A stretch of DNA of 64,000 nucleotides, from assembly GCF_012027645.1 (NCBI RefSeq), contig NZ_SNUU01000001.1, positions 1,922,001-1,986,000 of the forward strand, read 5' to 3'. A program made the position numbers and the translations under genes. This DNA comes from Thermococcus sp. 18S1. GTDB lineage: Archaea; Methanobacteriota_B; Thermococci; Thermococcales; Thermococcaceae. Below are positions 43,615 through 52,342 of this stretch, in pieces; within the stretch, counting starts at the first letter, position 1; every line of letters starts with the position of its first letter. The notes under the pieces are model-generated. The model did not search any database, was not told where the DNA came from, and saw only the letters and a list, made by a program, of their open reading frames with translations.

Positions 43615-45408
43615 TCAAACCGCCTTCCAGAACGGGTCCTGCTGGGCCTTCACCTTCGCCGTCATCTTGAGGGCCCTTATGTCGGTCTCGTCCATCTCGT
43701 TCTTGAGCTGCTTGGCGAGGATTATGACGTCGTTCTTGCTCAGGTCAACGTAGAGCGTCTCTCCCGGGTGGATGTGCCTGCCGACCATCGCGCCCTCGAT
43801 GGCTATAGCAACGGCGTCGCCCTTCTTGGCCTCCTGGACGAAGTCGTTCTTGTTCTTGATGGACTTGATGACGCCGATCTTCTGGCCGTTCTGCTTGATG
43901 AGTGCCACTCCGGGCCTTATGCGGCCCTCCACGACCTCAACGCCCACTATCGCTGGGTGGCTCCTCCTGAAGACGTAGCGCTCGTCCGGATAGAGCCTTA
44001 TAACGCCCGGGAAGGTGACCTTGCTGAGTAGCTCACGCTTCTTCTTCTCCTCCTCCGCCCGGATCCACTCCTCGTAGTCCTCGATGAGCTTGTATATAAT
44101 GCTTCCAACGAAAATCGGGATGCCCTTTGCCTTGGCGACCTCTTCGGCGTCCTCGTTCACCCTGACGTTGAAGCCCAGAACGACGCCGTACTTCTCTTCC
44201 TCCTCGCGGACGCTCAGGGCCTCCATCACGTCAGTCTTGCTTATGTTCCCCACATCGGCCTTCCTGATGGGAATCCCCTTCTCCTGGAGCTCCTTGCTGA
44301 GGGCCTCAAGCGAGCCGAGGGTGTCGGCCTTTACTATGACGCCCACCTTGCCGGTGCTTATGACGACGCTCTGTATCTGGCTCAGAATCTCCTGCCTGGC
44401 CTTTTCAATCTCCTCCTCCGAGCGGGCCGCTATAACTGGCGAGCCGGCTAAGGCCTCCTCAAGTCCCGGGGCGGCTATCTTTATACCCGCCGCGGCGGCG
44501 ACCTCCTCAACCTGGTCGAAGCGGAACCTCGGGTCGCGTATCTCGTCGAGGGGCTTTGGCTTGAGGAGGGCGCGGATTTTCGTAACTATCGCCTTGTCTT
44601 TGCCTCCGACGACGATGGTGTCGTCCCTGCGGAGGGTTCCGTCGTATATGATGACGTCAAGCGTGGTTCCCAGGCCGACTTCCTCGCGTATCTCCAGTAT
44701 AGTGCCGCGCGCCGGCCCTTCAACCTCGATCTTGAGCTTCTCCTCAAGGTACTTCTGGCTGAGACCGGCGATGAGGACGAGAAGCTCCGGGACGCCTATG
44801 CCGTACTTGGCCGAAATCGGAACTATTGCCAGCTCGCGGGTGAAGTTCTGGACGCGGTCAAAGCGGTTGGCCTGGAAGCCCATCTCGTAGAACTTCCCAA
44901 TGAGCTCCCAGAGCTTGGTTTCAAGCTCTTGCTGGGCCCTCTGGTCCTGCTTCTTGATGTTCACGAGGAAAGGCTCATCCTCCTCCACCTTCCAGCCCTT
45001 TATCCTGTCTATCTTGTTGGCGGCCACGATGAAGGGGGTTCTGTTCTTCCTGAGTATCTCGATGCTCTCTATGGTCTGGGGCTGGAAGCCCTCGTTGATG
45101 TCCACGATGAGAACCGCCAAATCGGCCAGGCTCCCTCCCCTCGCGCGCAGGCTCGTGAAGGCCTCGTGACCGGGAGTGTCGATGAAGAGCAGCCCGGGAA
45201 GCTTTATCTCGCCTTTCCAGAGCTGGATAAGCGGGCCTGCGAGTCCTTTGACTGTCTCGATAGGCACCTCCGTCGCGCCTATGTGCTGGGTTATTCCACC
45301 GGCCTCCTTGCCGGCGACGTTCGTACGCCTGATCCTGTCGAGCAGGGTTGTTTTTCCGTGGTCAACGTGACCGAGAACCGCTATGATGGGCTGTCTTATC
45401 CTCCTCAT
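43615..45408 (-). CDS. infB: Translation initiation factor aIF5B (IF-2)
   Basis: aIF5B is the GTPase that promotes subunit joining in archaeal initiation. The 597-aa protein has G1 GHVDHGKT (residues about 10-17), G3 DTPGHE, G4 NKID, then the domain II barrel, domain III and the C-terminal domain IV that contacts initiator tRNA. No intein interrupts the GTPase domain, although inteins occur in infB of several Thermococcales. Start at 45408 follows GAGGTGA; a GTG within that site (45417) is less likely. It has its own TATA box (TTTAAAAA near 45446) and is separated from ndk by an opposite-strand membrane protein gene. Confidence 0.95.
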   Translation of the reverse strand: MRRIRQPIIAVLGHVDHGKTTLLDRIRRTNVAGKEAGGITQHIGATEVPIETVKGLAGPLIQLWKGEIKLPGLLFIDTPGHEAFTSLRARGGSLADLAVLIVDINEGFQPQTIESIEILRKNRTPFIVAANKIDRIKGWKVEEDEPFLVNIKKQDQRAQQELETKLWELIGKFYEMGFQANRFDRVQNFTRELAIVPISAKYGIGVPELLVLIAGLSQKYLEEKLKIEVEGPARGTILEIREEVGLGTTLDVIIYDGTLRRDDTIVVGGKDKAIVTKIRALLKPKPLDEIRDPRFRFDQVEEVAAAAGIKIAAPGLEEALAGSPVIAARSEEEIEKARQEILSQIQSVVISTGKVGVIVKADTLGSLEALSKELQEKGIPIRKADVGNISKTDVMEALSVREEEEKYGVVLGFNVRVNEDAEEVAKAKGIPIFVGSIIYKLIEDYEEWIRAEEEKKKRELLSKVTFPGVIRLYPDERYVFRRSHPAIVGVEVVEGRIRPGVALIKQNGQKIGVIKSIKNKNDFVQEAKKGDAVAIAIEGAMVGRHIHPGETLYVDLSKNDVIILAKQLKNEMDETDIRALKMTAKVKAQQDPFWKAV

Positions 45409-45501
45409 TCTCCTCACCTCTGGGGTTAAATCCGGCGTGGGTTTTTAAAGGGTTCGGGGCAAGAATTAAAAAGGTCCGTAGTAAAGTCCAACGGTGGTCG
45501 C

Positions 45502-46374
45502 ATGATAGCGCTTGCACTCGGGTTGGTTGTCGGCGTTGGAACGGCCCTGCTGCTGGGAAAGTTAAAGGGCAGAGTTCACGAACTTACGATGGCACTATAC
45601 ACCCCAGTATTCACTTACCTCATCGCGGACGGCTTCTACGGAGGATGGAGGGGCAACGTTTTCATCTCCACTCCCCTCGGTGATTTCACACCGGAAGAGC
45701 TGATAGGAATTCAGACATTCCTGGCTCTCCTGGCGACCATTACCTACGTTCAGTTCAGGGGGAGAAAATCCCTGACCATAGACGAGTTTCCAAGCACCTC
45801 CGCCCTGTTCTGGGTGATGCTGGGTACTGGAATAGCGCTCTCCTCAAGTGCACTGCCTGCTTTGGTGCTGCCAGGTTTGATGCTTTACGCCATCATCGTC
45901 CTGCTTTCTGAGAGAGACCCCTTTGGCTGGTTGAAGGCGGAATCCTGCTCCGGGGAGCTTGGAGAACTCGCCAAAAGTCTCAGATTCGAATGTCTGACCG
46001 ATAGGGAGAGTTTATCCGTTTACAGGATTAAACGGCACTTCATACTTGGCGGAAAAGTTTTAAGCGACTTCCCGCGCTGGAGAGAGCTCGTGAAATGCCT
46101 CGCAGAGCTCCCCGAGGCGGGGAAGAAACTTCGGGCCTTTGGATATGCACTCAACCTCCTCCCAGTCCCGGTCGGAATCACCATGGGGGAGGGACTGCTC
46201 ACCGCGTTGGTGCTCACAATCCTCGTGCTCCCCCTGTACTTCGGCGGCCCCATAATCTCGGTCAAGAGAACCAAGACAAACATCCCCGAAGGATGCAAAG
46301 GTGTTATGGAAGAATACGCGGAGTTCTTCCGCAAGAATAAGAAGAGGGGAAAGCTGGATGTGGTGATAGACTGA
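45502..46374 (+). CDS. Hypothetical polytopic membrane protein
   Basis: I do not recognise the family. The 290-aa protein has about four to six hydrophobic segments: MIALALGLVVGVGTALLLG at the N-terminus, TPVFTYLIADGF, TFLALLATITYVQF, two adjacent segments around 105-135 and GLLTALVLTILVLPLYFG near 240. Between the last two lies a soluble loop of about 85 residues with scattered cysteines. Start at 45502 follows GGTGGT. It lies on the opposite strand between infB and ndk, two genes often adjacent in a ribosomal-protein operon, so it may be an insertion there. No transport motif is visible. Confidence 0.75.
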   Translation: MIALALGLVVGVGTALLLGKLKGRVHELTMALYTPVFTYLIADGFYGGWRGNVFISTPLGDFTPEELIGIQTFLALLATITYVQFRGRKSLTIDEFPSTSALFWVMLGTGIALSSSALPALVLPGLMLYAIIVLLSERDPFGWLKAESCSGELGELAKSLRFECLTDRESLSVYRIKRHFILGGKVLSDFPRWRELVKCLAELPEAGKKLRAFGYALNLLPVPVGITMGEGLLTALVLTILVLPLYFGGPIISVKRTKTNIPEGCKGVMEEYAEFFRKNKKRGKLDVVID

Positions 46375-46375
46375 C

Positions 46376-46900
46376 TCAGCGCTCAAGGCAGTCCATGCTG
46401 TCGAGGTACTCCCTCTTCGCCCTGGCGTGCGTGTGGTAGAACCAGTCCGCGGCTTTGCAGTATCTGTAGAGCTCATCCGGCTTGAAGTAGAGGTTTATCT
46501 CCCTCTCGGCACTCTCCGGGCTGTCTGAGGCGTGGATTATGTTGTATATCGAGTCGCCGATGTCGAGGCCGTAGTCGCCCCTTATGCTTCCGGGCTCGGC
46601 GTCCTTGGGGTCCGTGGCGCCGGACATCTTCCTGACGACGCTTATGGCGTAGCGCCCCTCAACGACCATCACAACACTCGGGGCCTTGGTGATGTAGTCG
46701 ATGAGCGGCTCAAAGAAGGGTTTTCCTTTGTGCTCCTCGTAGTGCTTCTCCGCCAGCTCGCGGTCGATCCATATCATCTTCATCCCGACGATTTTAAGCC
46801 CCCTCTTCTCGAAGCGGGAGATTATTTCGCCCATCAGCCCACGGACAACGGCGTCGGGCTTGAGTATAACGAGTGTTCTTTCTATCTTTTTCTCCGCCAT
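46376..46900 (-). CDS. ndk: Nucleoside diphosphate kinase
   Basis: Ndk equalises nucleoside triphosphate pools by a phosphohistidine mechanism. The 174-aa product carries the active-site motif NIIHASDS (catalytic histidine) and the conserved [14 protein letters not shown] start and GSIRGDYG. It is slightly longer at its C-terminus than the typical ~150-residue enzyme. Start at 46900 (MAEKKIERT) follows GGTG; the ATG three codons upstream overlaps that site. It follows rpl24e by about 95 bp on the same strand and is probably part of the rpl7ae-rps28e-rpl24e-ndk group. Confidence 0.93.
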   Translation of the reverse strand: MAEKKIERTLVILKPDAVVRGLMGEIISRFEKRGLKIVGMKMIWIDRELAEKHYEEHKGKPFFEPLIDYITKAPSVVMVVEGRYAISVVRKMSGATDPKDAEPGSIRGDYGLDIGDSIYNIIHASDSPESAEREINLYFKPDELYRYCKAADWFYHTHARAKREYLDSMDCLER

Positions 46901-46995
46901 CGGCAACACCGAAGTTAGTTGGCCGGGTGGTTAATAGGCTTTTTGGAAAGTCTCACCAGAAACGATGCCGGAAACATGGAAGGAAAAGAAAGAAA

Positions 46996-47202
46996 TCACT
47001 TCCTCCTCTTGGCCCTCTGAAGGCGGGCCTCCTCGAAGGCCTTGGTCCACTTGAGCTTCCTCGGGTTCCTGCCCATGAAGTAGTACTTCTCGCACTTGCT
47101 GGAGCAGAAGAACAGGACTCTGCCATCGTTCCTGACGTACATCTTGCCGGTTCCCGGCTCGAACTCCTTTCCGCAGTAGGAGCAGACGTTCCACCTGGCC
47201 AT
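46996..47202 (-). CDS. rpl24e: Ribosomal protein eL24 (L24e)
   Basis: A 68-aa zinc-binding large-subunit protein. The four zinc cysteines are C7, C10, C33 and C37 (CSYC and CSSKC), followed by the basic C-terminus RLQRAKRRK. Start at 47202 is preceded by GGAGGTAAT. Only 5 nt separate it from the rps28e stop, so the two are cotranscribed. A T-rich tract on the minus strand just after the stop (46975-46995) may end part of the transcripts before ndk. Confidence 0.95.
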   Translation of the reverse strand: MARWNVCSYCGKEFEPGTGKMYVRNDGRVLFFCSSKCEKYYFMGRNPRKLKWTKAFEEARLQRAKRRK

Positions 47203-47207
47203 CGTGA

Positions 47208-47420
47208 TTACCTCCTCGTCCTGATCTCCCTGGCTTCACGCTCGGTCTCCCTGAGGATGACTATGTCGCCGACGCGGACCGGGCCCTTGATGTTTCTCCT
47301 GATGACGCGGCCCTTGTCGCGGCCCTCAAGAACCCTAACCTTGACCTGAGTAACGCCACCGGTGACGCCGGCCCTGGCGACTATCTCAATAACCTCAGCC
47401 GGGTATCCTTCGTCGCTCAT
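47208..47420 (-). CDS. rps28e: Ribosomal protein eS28 (S28e)
   Basis: A 70-aa OB-fold small-subunit protein with the family signature [15 protein letters not shown] at the C-terminus and RGxT-like turn [16 protein letters not shown]. Start at 47420 follows GGGGTGTGAG. A TATA-like GGTTTAAG near 47465 on the minus strand could give it a promoter separate from rpl7ae, but readthrough from rpl7ae is also likely. Confidence 0.95.
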   Translation of the reverse strand: MSDEGYPAEVIEIVARAGVTGGVTQVKVRVLEGRDKGRVIRRNIKGPVRVGDIVILRETEREAREIRTRR

Positions 47421-47490
47421 TTCTCACACCCCTTAACCTAAAAATCCCTCGCACGGATGAACTTAAACCTTTCCGTGAATGAAGGGAAAA

Positions 47491-47511
47491 GGAGCTCACT
47501 TCATGAGCTCC
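47491..47511 (-). terminator. Hairpin across the rpl7ae stop codon
   Basis: GGAGCTC (47491-47497) and GAGCTCC (47505-47511) form a 7-bp stem with a 7-nt loop that spans the rpl7ae stop. T-rich sequence (CCTTTTCCCTT) follows on the minus strand. It may attenuate readthrough from rpl7ae into rps28e and so set the ratio between them. Confidence 0.4.
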
Positions 47512-47867
47512 CTGACCTTCATAGCGATGTCCTCAACGAGCTCGCGGCCCTTGCCGGGCTCAACGATGGCTATGCTGGCCGACGGGACCTCAAGCCCGGC
47601 AGCGGCGCCGAGCTCCTTCTTGCTCGGAACGTAAATGTACGGAATCTCCTTCTCCTCGCACAGCGGCGGGAGGTGGGCAACGATCTCCTCTGGGTCAACG
47701 TCCTCAGCGATGACAACGAGCTTGGCCTGGCCCCTCTCAACGGCCTTGGTCGTCTCGTTGGTACCCTTCCTTATCCTTCCGGTGTCGCGAGCGAGCTCGA
47801 CGGCCTCAAGAGCCTTCTCAGCAAGCTCAGCCGGAACCTCAAACTTGACGTAGCTTGGCTTAGCCAT
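47496..47867 (-). CDS. rpl7ae: Ribosomal protein eL8/L7Ae
   Basis: L7Ae binds kink-turn RNA and is shared by the large ribosomal subunit, C/D and H/ACA guide RNPs and RNase P. The 123-aa protein has the RNA-contacting motif [15 protein letters not shown] (about 33-47) and the LGxAAG-like loop [17 protein letters not shown]. Start at 47867 follows GGAGGGATG. A CTTTTAAAG box at 47929-47937 is the promoter, giving a leader of about 40 nt. L7Ae is known in other archaea to repress its own message through a kink-turn in the leader; the leader here has repeated GATGA elements, but I cannot show a kink-turn. Confidence 0.95.
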   Translation of the reverse strand: MAKPSYVKFEVPAELAEKALEAVELARDTGRIRKGTNETTKAVERGQAKLVVIAEDVDPEEIVAHLPPLCEEKEIPYIYVPSKKELGAAAGLEVPSASIAIVEPGKGRELVEDIAMKVRELMK

Positions 47868-47982
47868 TTTTCATCCCTCCGGAATCCTCATCGTTCATCG
47901 AGTTGTGCATGCTCGATTCTGGGAGAGGCTTTAAAAGGATTTCGATAGGAAACGATTTAAGCCCTAAACCGAAACGAATACC

Positions 47983-48180
47983 ATGTCTGAGGCCATGAAG
48001 ATGTACGAGTTCCTTAAGACCCTTCCCCCGGAACTCCGGGAAAGGTTTGAGGTAGACCTTATGAAGGCAGAACTGGAGAAGGAGGTAAATCATCTCATTA
48101 AGACTTTAAAGCCCGGATTTGGCGGAAAATCCACCTCAAAGGAGCTTGATGAATACGCCGATGAGGTGTATGAGTCTTGA
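47983..48180 (+). CDS. vapB: VapB-type antitoxin (second module)
   Basis: A 65-aa charged helical protein (MSEAMKMYEFLKTLPPELRE... ending ELDEYADEVYES). Its C-terminal EYADEV resembles EYAEEV of the first antitoxin, although the N-termini differ, suggesting that the toxin-contact helix is conserved while the DNA-binding end is not. There is no ribosome site; a GATTTAAG box centred 26 bp upstream of the ATG predicts a leaderless message. It is divergent from rpl7ae and its stop overlaps the toxin start by four bases. Confidence 0.8.
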   Translation: MSEAMKMYEFLKTLPPELRERFEVDLMKAELEKEVNHLIKTLKPGFGGKSTSKELDEYADEVYES

Positions 48181-48647
48181 TGTATCTGGACACCAACATA
48201 ATCTACAATTATATCTTTGAAACGGAACTAACAACGTACGCCACCGAGGCCCTTTCCGCTCCGGAGCCAAAAATAATCTCTGACACTGCCATAAGTGAGG
48301 CCATTTTCGTGACTCTCAGAAAACTTGCCAAAGACGAGTACGGGATAAACTCAACAAAAAGCCTGAGAGAAGCTTTAAAATCCAACAAGGTCCCTCCGGA
48401 GATTCTTTCAAAGGCATACAGCTACGTGAAGGCAACATTGGCATTCCATAACGTTGTGACAATACCGGAAAACGTCAGTTGGGAGGACACCATCATACTC
48501 GCCCAAAAGTACCATCTACTGCCGAACGATGCCCGCATCCTTGCAACGCTACTGACCAACGGCGCGGACAAACTGGCAACTCTGGATAAGGATTTCCAGA
48601 ACGTGTCCGGTGTTGTAGAATTGTGCCCAAAAAGTTTCTGGAAGTAA
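48177..48647 (+). CDS. vapC: VapC-type PIN-domain toxin (second module)
   Basis: A 156-aa PIN-domain ribonuclease homologous to the toxin at 40749. Active-site acids: D5 in MYLDTN, the glutamate in TAISEAIFVTLRKL, and aspartates in LLPNDARILAT and LATLDKDF. The start is placed at TTG 48177, because this aligns residue for residue with the GTG-initiated first toxin and reproduces the same four-base overlap with the antitoxin; ATG at 48180 is an alternative. A/T content is above that of the surrounding ribosomal genes. Confidence 0.9.
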   Translation: MMYLDTNIIYNYIFETELTTYATEALSAPEPKIISDTAISEAIFVTLRKLAKDEYGINSTKSLREALKSNKVPPEILSKAYSYVKATLAFHNVVTIPENVSWEDTIILAQKYHLLPNDARILATLLTNGADKLATLDKDFQNVSGVVELCPKSFWK

Positions 48648-48723
48648 GGGTCAGCAGCGGCCAAGCTCTTCATTCCCCGAAGGGGTCAGAAAAGGAAAGA
48701 AAACCTCATCATCTCCGGCGTTC

Positions 48724-49338
48724 TCACCGGGATTCCCTGCCGTAGCCCCTGTATATCTCCAGGCTCCTCCTTGCGCGGGCGCGGGGAATCGAGTGGCCCA
48801 TAATGGAGATGATTTTGTCGGCCCTCGCGCCACCGTGGCGGAGCATCTTGGTCTCCGTCTTTATCTTCTCGATCCGGAAGGTGTAGCCACCGACCTCAAG
48901 GACCTCGCCGACGACGAACTCCTCGTCCCTGCCGACTTTGACCCTGAAGGCCTGGGTTACGCCCTTCGGCAGATAGATGGAGACCTTGATGACCTTCGGA
49001 TAGGTTAAGCTCTCGCCCCAGAGGGTTCTTATCTCGCCTATCTCGGCCCTTTCCACGCGTTTGTTCTCATCAAGCTCTATGCCGGTTATCCTGACCTCGT
49101 CGTCTTCGGTCTCAACTATGTCGCCCACCCGTATTTCCTCGCCCTCCGGCAACTCAGCGAAGGTTCTGAAACTCCTCTCGTGCTTGCTGACTATCAGCGG
49201 GACCTTGATGAGCTTTGGAAGCGTGACGTGCCACACGTTGCCGCACTCGTTGCAGCGAAGGGTGAGCTCCCTTCCCCTCTCCTTGATGACCTCAACGTCA
49301 TCGCTACTGCACTCTGGACAGATGAAATACTCCTCCAT
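48724..49338 (-). CDS. HVO_0476-type zinc finger protein
   Basis: The 204-aa archaeal protein begins with a zinc ribbon (C7, C10, C29, C32: CPEC and CNEC) followed by beta-rich domains, with VGDIVETEDDEVRITGIELD and EVLEVGGYTFRIEKIKT suggesting small barrel folds, and a basic C-terminus rich in arginine (GHSIPRARARRSLEIYRGYGR). This matches the widely conserved archaeal HVO_0476 family of unknown role, probably nucleic-acid binding. Start at 49338 follows GGTGAGAG; the GTG in that site (49347) is the alternative. Confidence 0.85.
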   Translation of the reverse strand: MEEYFICPECSSDDVEVIKERGRELTLRCNECGNVWHVTLPKLIKVPLIVSKHERSFRTFAELPEGEEIRVGDIVETEDDEVRITGIELDENKRVERAEIGEIRTLWGESLTYPKVIKVSIYLPKGVTQAFRVKVGRDEEFVVGEVLEVGGYTFRIEKIKTETKMLRHGGARADKIISIMGHSIPRARARRSLEIYRGYGRESR

Positions 49339-49383
49339 GTCTCTCACCAGTGGGAAGAAGAGGGGAGGCGTTTATAAAGGTAC

Positions 49384-50340
49384 TCACTCCTTCAGAAAAA
49401 CCCGGTATGTCCTGCCCTCCTTCACGCGCGTGATGAGGCCCTTCTCCTCCATCTCGCGGAGGATTATGCTGACCTTCGCCTTCGAAACGCCGAGCTTATC
49501 GGCGAGTTCGCTCTGGAGAACCGGGCCCTCCCTCAGCAGGGCGAGTATCTTCTCCTCATCGCTCCGCAGGTGGGTCTTCTCCTCCTCGCGCTTCCTCTCG
49601 CGGTAGAGGATGTAGCCGTAAACGGAGCCGCCGCCGATGAGGAGGCCCGCCAGGAAGGTTCCCACATAGAAGAGCGGGGATGGCTGGGAGGGAGCCGTTA
49701 TCTCGCCTGAAAATCCCACTATGAAGTAAAACTCATCGCCAGCGCGGAGGTCGCGGCGCGTCCACTCAAGCAGGAGCCGGCTTGTGGAGCTCTCGACCCT
49801 GTCCGGCGATGGGATTATTGGAGAGAGCACCGCGTAGCCTTTGGGGACGACCAGCTGCATGTGGAAGAGACCCACCGGCTGGCTGAAGCGTATGTAATAG
49901 GTGAACTGCTTCTTCCCTTCGTCCTCGGTTATCATGCCCCTGGTCGTGAAAGTCAGCCGTATCCTCGCGCTCTCGCCCGGACCAAGGGTTGGGAAGTACA
50001 TGTAGATTGCGTTCGTTCCCCCCAGGACCTCCCTGACCGTCACGTTTACCGGTTTCACACCGCTCGGAAGGTCCAGAACGGCCCGCGGATCCTCCACGGG
50101 GTAGTCTGTGTAGATAACGTACTGGCTGAGGTTTGTGTGGGAAGTTAAATCGATCTCAATCGTCTCTTCCACCTGGCTGGGGGTAACCACGTCGAAATAG
50201 ACCGCGTAGGCGTTTATCTCGTAGTCGTATTCCTGTGCGCCCACACCGTGGAGCGCGAAGGAGAGGAAGAGAAGAATGGAGACTAACCCAATTAAAGCTG
50301 GCTTCCTTCCTCGGGGTTTTTGATTTTCAGCAGAGGGCAT
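49384..50340 (-). CDS. Membrane sensor protein with C-terminal winged helix
   Basis: The 318-aa protein has an N-terminal hydrophobic signal (ALIGLVSILLFLSFALHGVG), an extracellular beta-rich region of about 170 residues, a membrane segment (FYVGTFLAGLLIGGGSVYGYI, about 215-235), a charged linker and a MarR-like winged helix in the cytosol (LLREGPVLQSELADKLGVS, KVSIILREMEEKGLI). It looks like a one-component membrane transcription regulator that senses something outside. I chose ATG 50340 (MPSAEN) over GTG 50352; both overlap the end of the upstream reductase gene, so the two are probably cotranscribed. Confidence 0.82.
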   Translation of the reverse strand: MPSAENQKPRGRKPALIGLVSILLFLSFALHGVGAQEYDYEINAYAVYFDVVTPSQVEETIEIDLTSHTNLSQYVIYTDYPVEDPRAVLDLPSGVKPVNVTVREVLGGTNAIYMYFPTLGPGESARIRLTFTTRGMITEDEGKKQFTYYIRFSQPVGLFHMQLVVPKGYAVLSPIIPSPDRVESSTSRLLLEWTRRDLRAGDEFYFIVGFSGEITAPSQPSPLFYVGTFLAGLLIGGGSVYGYILYRERKREEEKTHLRSDEEKILALLREGPVLQSELADKLGVSKAKVSIILREMEEKGLITRVKEGRTYRVFLKE

Positions 50341-52187
50341 ACGTCCATACACTCCCTGCAGTGGGTGCAGAGCTCACCGTTCACGACGATCTTCTTGCTC
50401 CTCGGGTCGATACTGAGCGCCCCTTCCGGACACTTACCGACGCAGACGCCGCAGCCGACGCACTCGTAGGCCCTCTTTATGAGGTAGTACGCCTGGACTC
50501 CCTCACCGAAGTCTCCGGTGTATGCGCCGTCCTCCCTAAAGATAACCTCCCCCGCTCTTATGTAGTTTTCGCCCTCCTCGACCTCTCCAAGGATCGGGGC
50601 AACCTCTCCAATCCTCTTCAGGTTCACGACGGTGTTGAAGCGAACCGTGAAGGTGCCGTCGTCGTTCTCCACCATCGAATACTTCACGGGCTCCCAGGAG
50701 CGCTCCTCCGGAACATCTACACCCAGCTCCCTTGCTATCGCCTTCTCGCCCCTGCTGAGCTTCTTCCACCGCCAGAACCCGTAGGTTATCCACTCGTCAG
50801 GCATTCCAAAGCGCTTCCCCCAGCGCTTGAGCTCGTTCTCCCACCTGGCCCACAGCTCGGGCTTCTCCTCCTTGAGGGTGTAGATTTCCGCCAGGGAGGC
50901 GCTCGGGCAGAGGAAACAGCCTATCCTGTCGAGCCTGTCCTCATAGAGCGGGTTGTACTTGAGGTTCCTGCTGAAGATGTAGAGCCAGACCTCCAGCGCG
51001 CGCCAGTGGAATATCGGCGATGCCCCGGTCTCATTCGGCACCCAGGGGTTCTTCCAAACGCGGGGTTGCTTGAAGCGCTTTATGCTCTCGTACTTCCTCT
51101 GGCCGACGAACATGAGAACTCCTTCGGGGTAGTTCTCCTTTATCGCCATCGTTATGGGGCCGAGCTTCGTTACCTTACAGCACCAGCGGTAGTCGCGGCC
51201 CGGCGGGGAGAAGACGTGAAGGGCGCGCCAGAATGCGTCGCCGGCATCGGCAACGATGAACTTTATGCCCTTCGGCTCAAGCTCCTTCCTAAGCTCCTCG
51301 ACGTATTCGAGAGTTTCCGGGAACTCTATGCCGGTGTTGTTGAAGAAGACGGTGAAGCCCTCGTCGCCGAACTCCTCCAGCGCTAGACCAAGAACGGCTA
51401 GGCTGTCCTTCCCGCCAGAGAAGGCAACGGCTATCGGGAGGTCGGAGTACCTGGTGGCGATTTTCCTCATGAAGCGCCTCGCTTCCATCACCTTCCTCTC
51501 AAGCTCGATGAAGTTTGCCCTGAGAACGTCCTCCATCGTGGCTTTTCTCCCCTCGCGGTAGTTTATGCCCTTCTGCCTCCTGACCTTGACTCCGGTTCCG
51601 CGCTCCTTGTTGGCAAGTCCCTCGTAGTCCTTCTTCGCTATGCCGGTCGCGATGACCTCGCCGCTCTCAGAGATGAGGATTACGTCGTCGTTCCGCCGTA
51701 TGCTTTGCTCCGCCTCGATTATACCAACCGGCAGAAGGTTGGAGCCGTTGAGGATGGGCTCTATTGCACCATCATCGACGATTATCCACTTCCTCATGGA
51801 CTTTTCGAAGCGCTTCCAGAGGGCGATGGCACCCTCGACCTTCAGGCCGGGCTTCCACTTCAGCTCCAGCGGGTCGAAGCGTATCCAACCAAAGACGTAG
51901 CCGTCGAGGATTATCTCGTAGGCGTCGTCCTCTCCAGGCGTTTTGTTGAGGAGAACGATTTTACCGTCAAAGATCTCGCCGATATCGACGCCGTAGTGCT
52001 CCTTGAAGACCGAGCGTATGAACTCGATGTCCTTCTCAAAGGCGAATCTCAAATCGCCGGGAGGAGTGATGTTGAGGCGGAAAACGCTCTCCTTTCCATG
52101 AACGGCACAGCTATCACCGATGAGCGGGACGTTGCACTTCTCGCACCAGTTTATGTAAGCCTTACCGAGGTAGACTGGCCTTCCCAT
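50292..52187 (-). CDS. PAPS-reductase-family protein with PUA and ferredoxin domains
   Basis: A 631-aa multidomain protein. N-terminus: Cys-rich zinc-like site (CEKCNVPLIGDSC, C15, C18, C27). About 150-230: a PUA domain (GSNLLPVGIIEAEQSIRRND, GEVIATGIA). About 255-262: the PP-loop VAFSGGKDS of ATP pyrophosphatases related to PAPS reductase, followed by paired cysteines in YRWCCKVTKLGP and CFLCPSA. C-terminus: a two-cluster 4Fe-4S ferredoxin (CVGCGVCVGKCPEG and CTHCRECMDVCP). A PUA domain implies an RNA substrate, so RNA sulfuration is as plausible as sulfate reduction; the family is known in archaea but its reaction is unsettled. Start follows AGGTGAGAG. Confidence 0.85.
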   Translation of the reverse strand: MGRPVYLGKAYINWCEKCNVPLIGDSCAVHGKESVFRLNITPPGDLRFAFEKDIEFIRSVFKEHYGVDIGEIFDGKIVLLNKTPGEDDAYEIILDGYVFGWIRFDPLELKWKPGLKVEGAIALWKRFEKSMRKWIIVDDGAIEPILNGSNLLPVGIIEAEQSIRRNDDVILISESGEVIATGIAKKDYEGLANKERGTGVKVRRQKGINYREGRKATMEDVLRANFIELERKVMEARRFMRKIATRYSDLPIAVAFSGGKDSLAVLGLALEEFGDEGFTVFFNNTGIEFPETLEYVEELRKELEPKGIKFIVADAGDAFWRALHVFSPPGRDYRWCCKVTKLGPITMAIKENYPEGVLMFVGQRKYESIKRFKQPRVWKNPWVPNETGASPIFHWRALEVWLYIFSRNLKYNPLYEDRLDRIGCFLCPSASLAEIYTLKEEKPELWARWENELKRWGKRFGMPDEWITYGFWRWKKLSRGEKAIARELGVDVPEERSWEPVKYSMVENDDGTFTVRFNTVVNLKRIGEVAPILGEVEEGENYIRAGEVIFREDGAYTGDFGEGVQAYYLIKRAYECVGCGVCVGKCPEGALSIDPRSKKIVVNGELCTHCRECMDVCPLLKIKNPEEGSQL

Positions 52188-52228
52188 TTTCTCTCACCTG
52201 AGGCGAAAAGGGAGCGGGGGTTTATAAA

Positions 52229-52297
52229 GGCGATTGGTCGGCCTTGCGGAACGCCGTTCGGCAAGGGTTTATAAAGTCTTGCCGAATGGCAATCGCC
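52229..52297. repeat. Nested inverted repeat around a TATA-like core
   Basis: Outer arms GGCGATTG (52229-52236) and CAATCGCC (52290-52297) enclose inner arms GCCGTTCGGCAAG (52253-52265) and CTTGCCGAATGGC (52278-52290), which match at 12 of 13 positions. The inner spacer is GGTTTATAAAGT. A further CCTTGC/GCAAGG pairing is possible on the left side. It could be a composite operator, a foldback element or the scar of a mobile element. Confidence 0.7.
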
Positions 52298-52342
52298 ATC
52301 TATTTATAAAGGCTGGCCAGTTACCGGTCGACAATTTGGGAT

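Noticed and set aside
43615-45408. Intein in infB
   Set aside because: Thermococcales infB genes can carry one, but here the GTPase motifs are continuous and no splicing or homing-endonuclease block is present.
47868-47910. Kink-turn in the rpl7ae leader for L7Ae autoregulation
   Set aside because: Two GATGA elements are present, but I could not draw a stem-bulge-stem with the required tandem G-A pairs, so I mention it only as a possibility.
50235-51386. 383-codon plus-strand frame opposite the PUA/PP-loop reductase
   Set aside because: Antisense of the strongly supported reductase, and its amino-acid pattern mirrors that gene.
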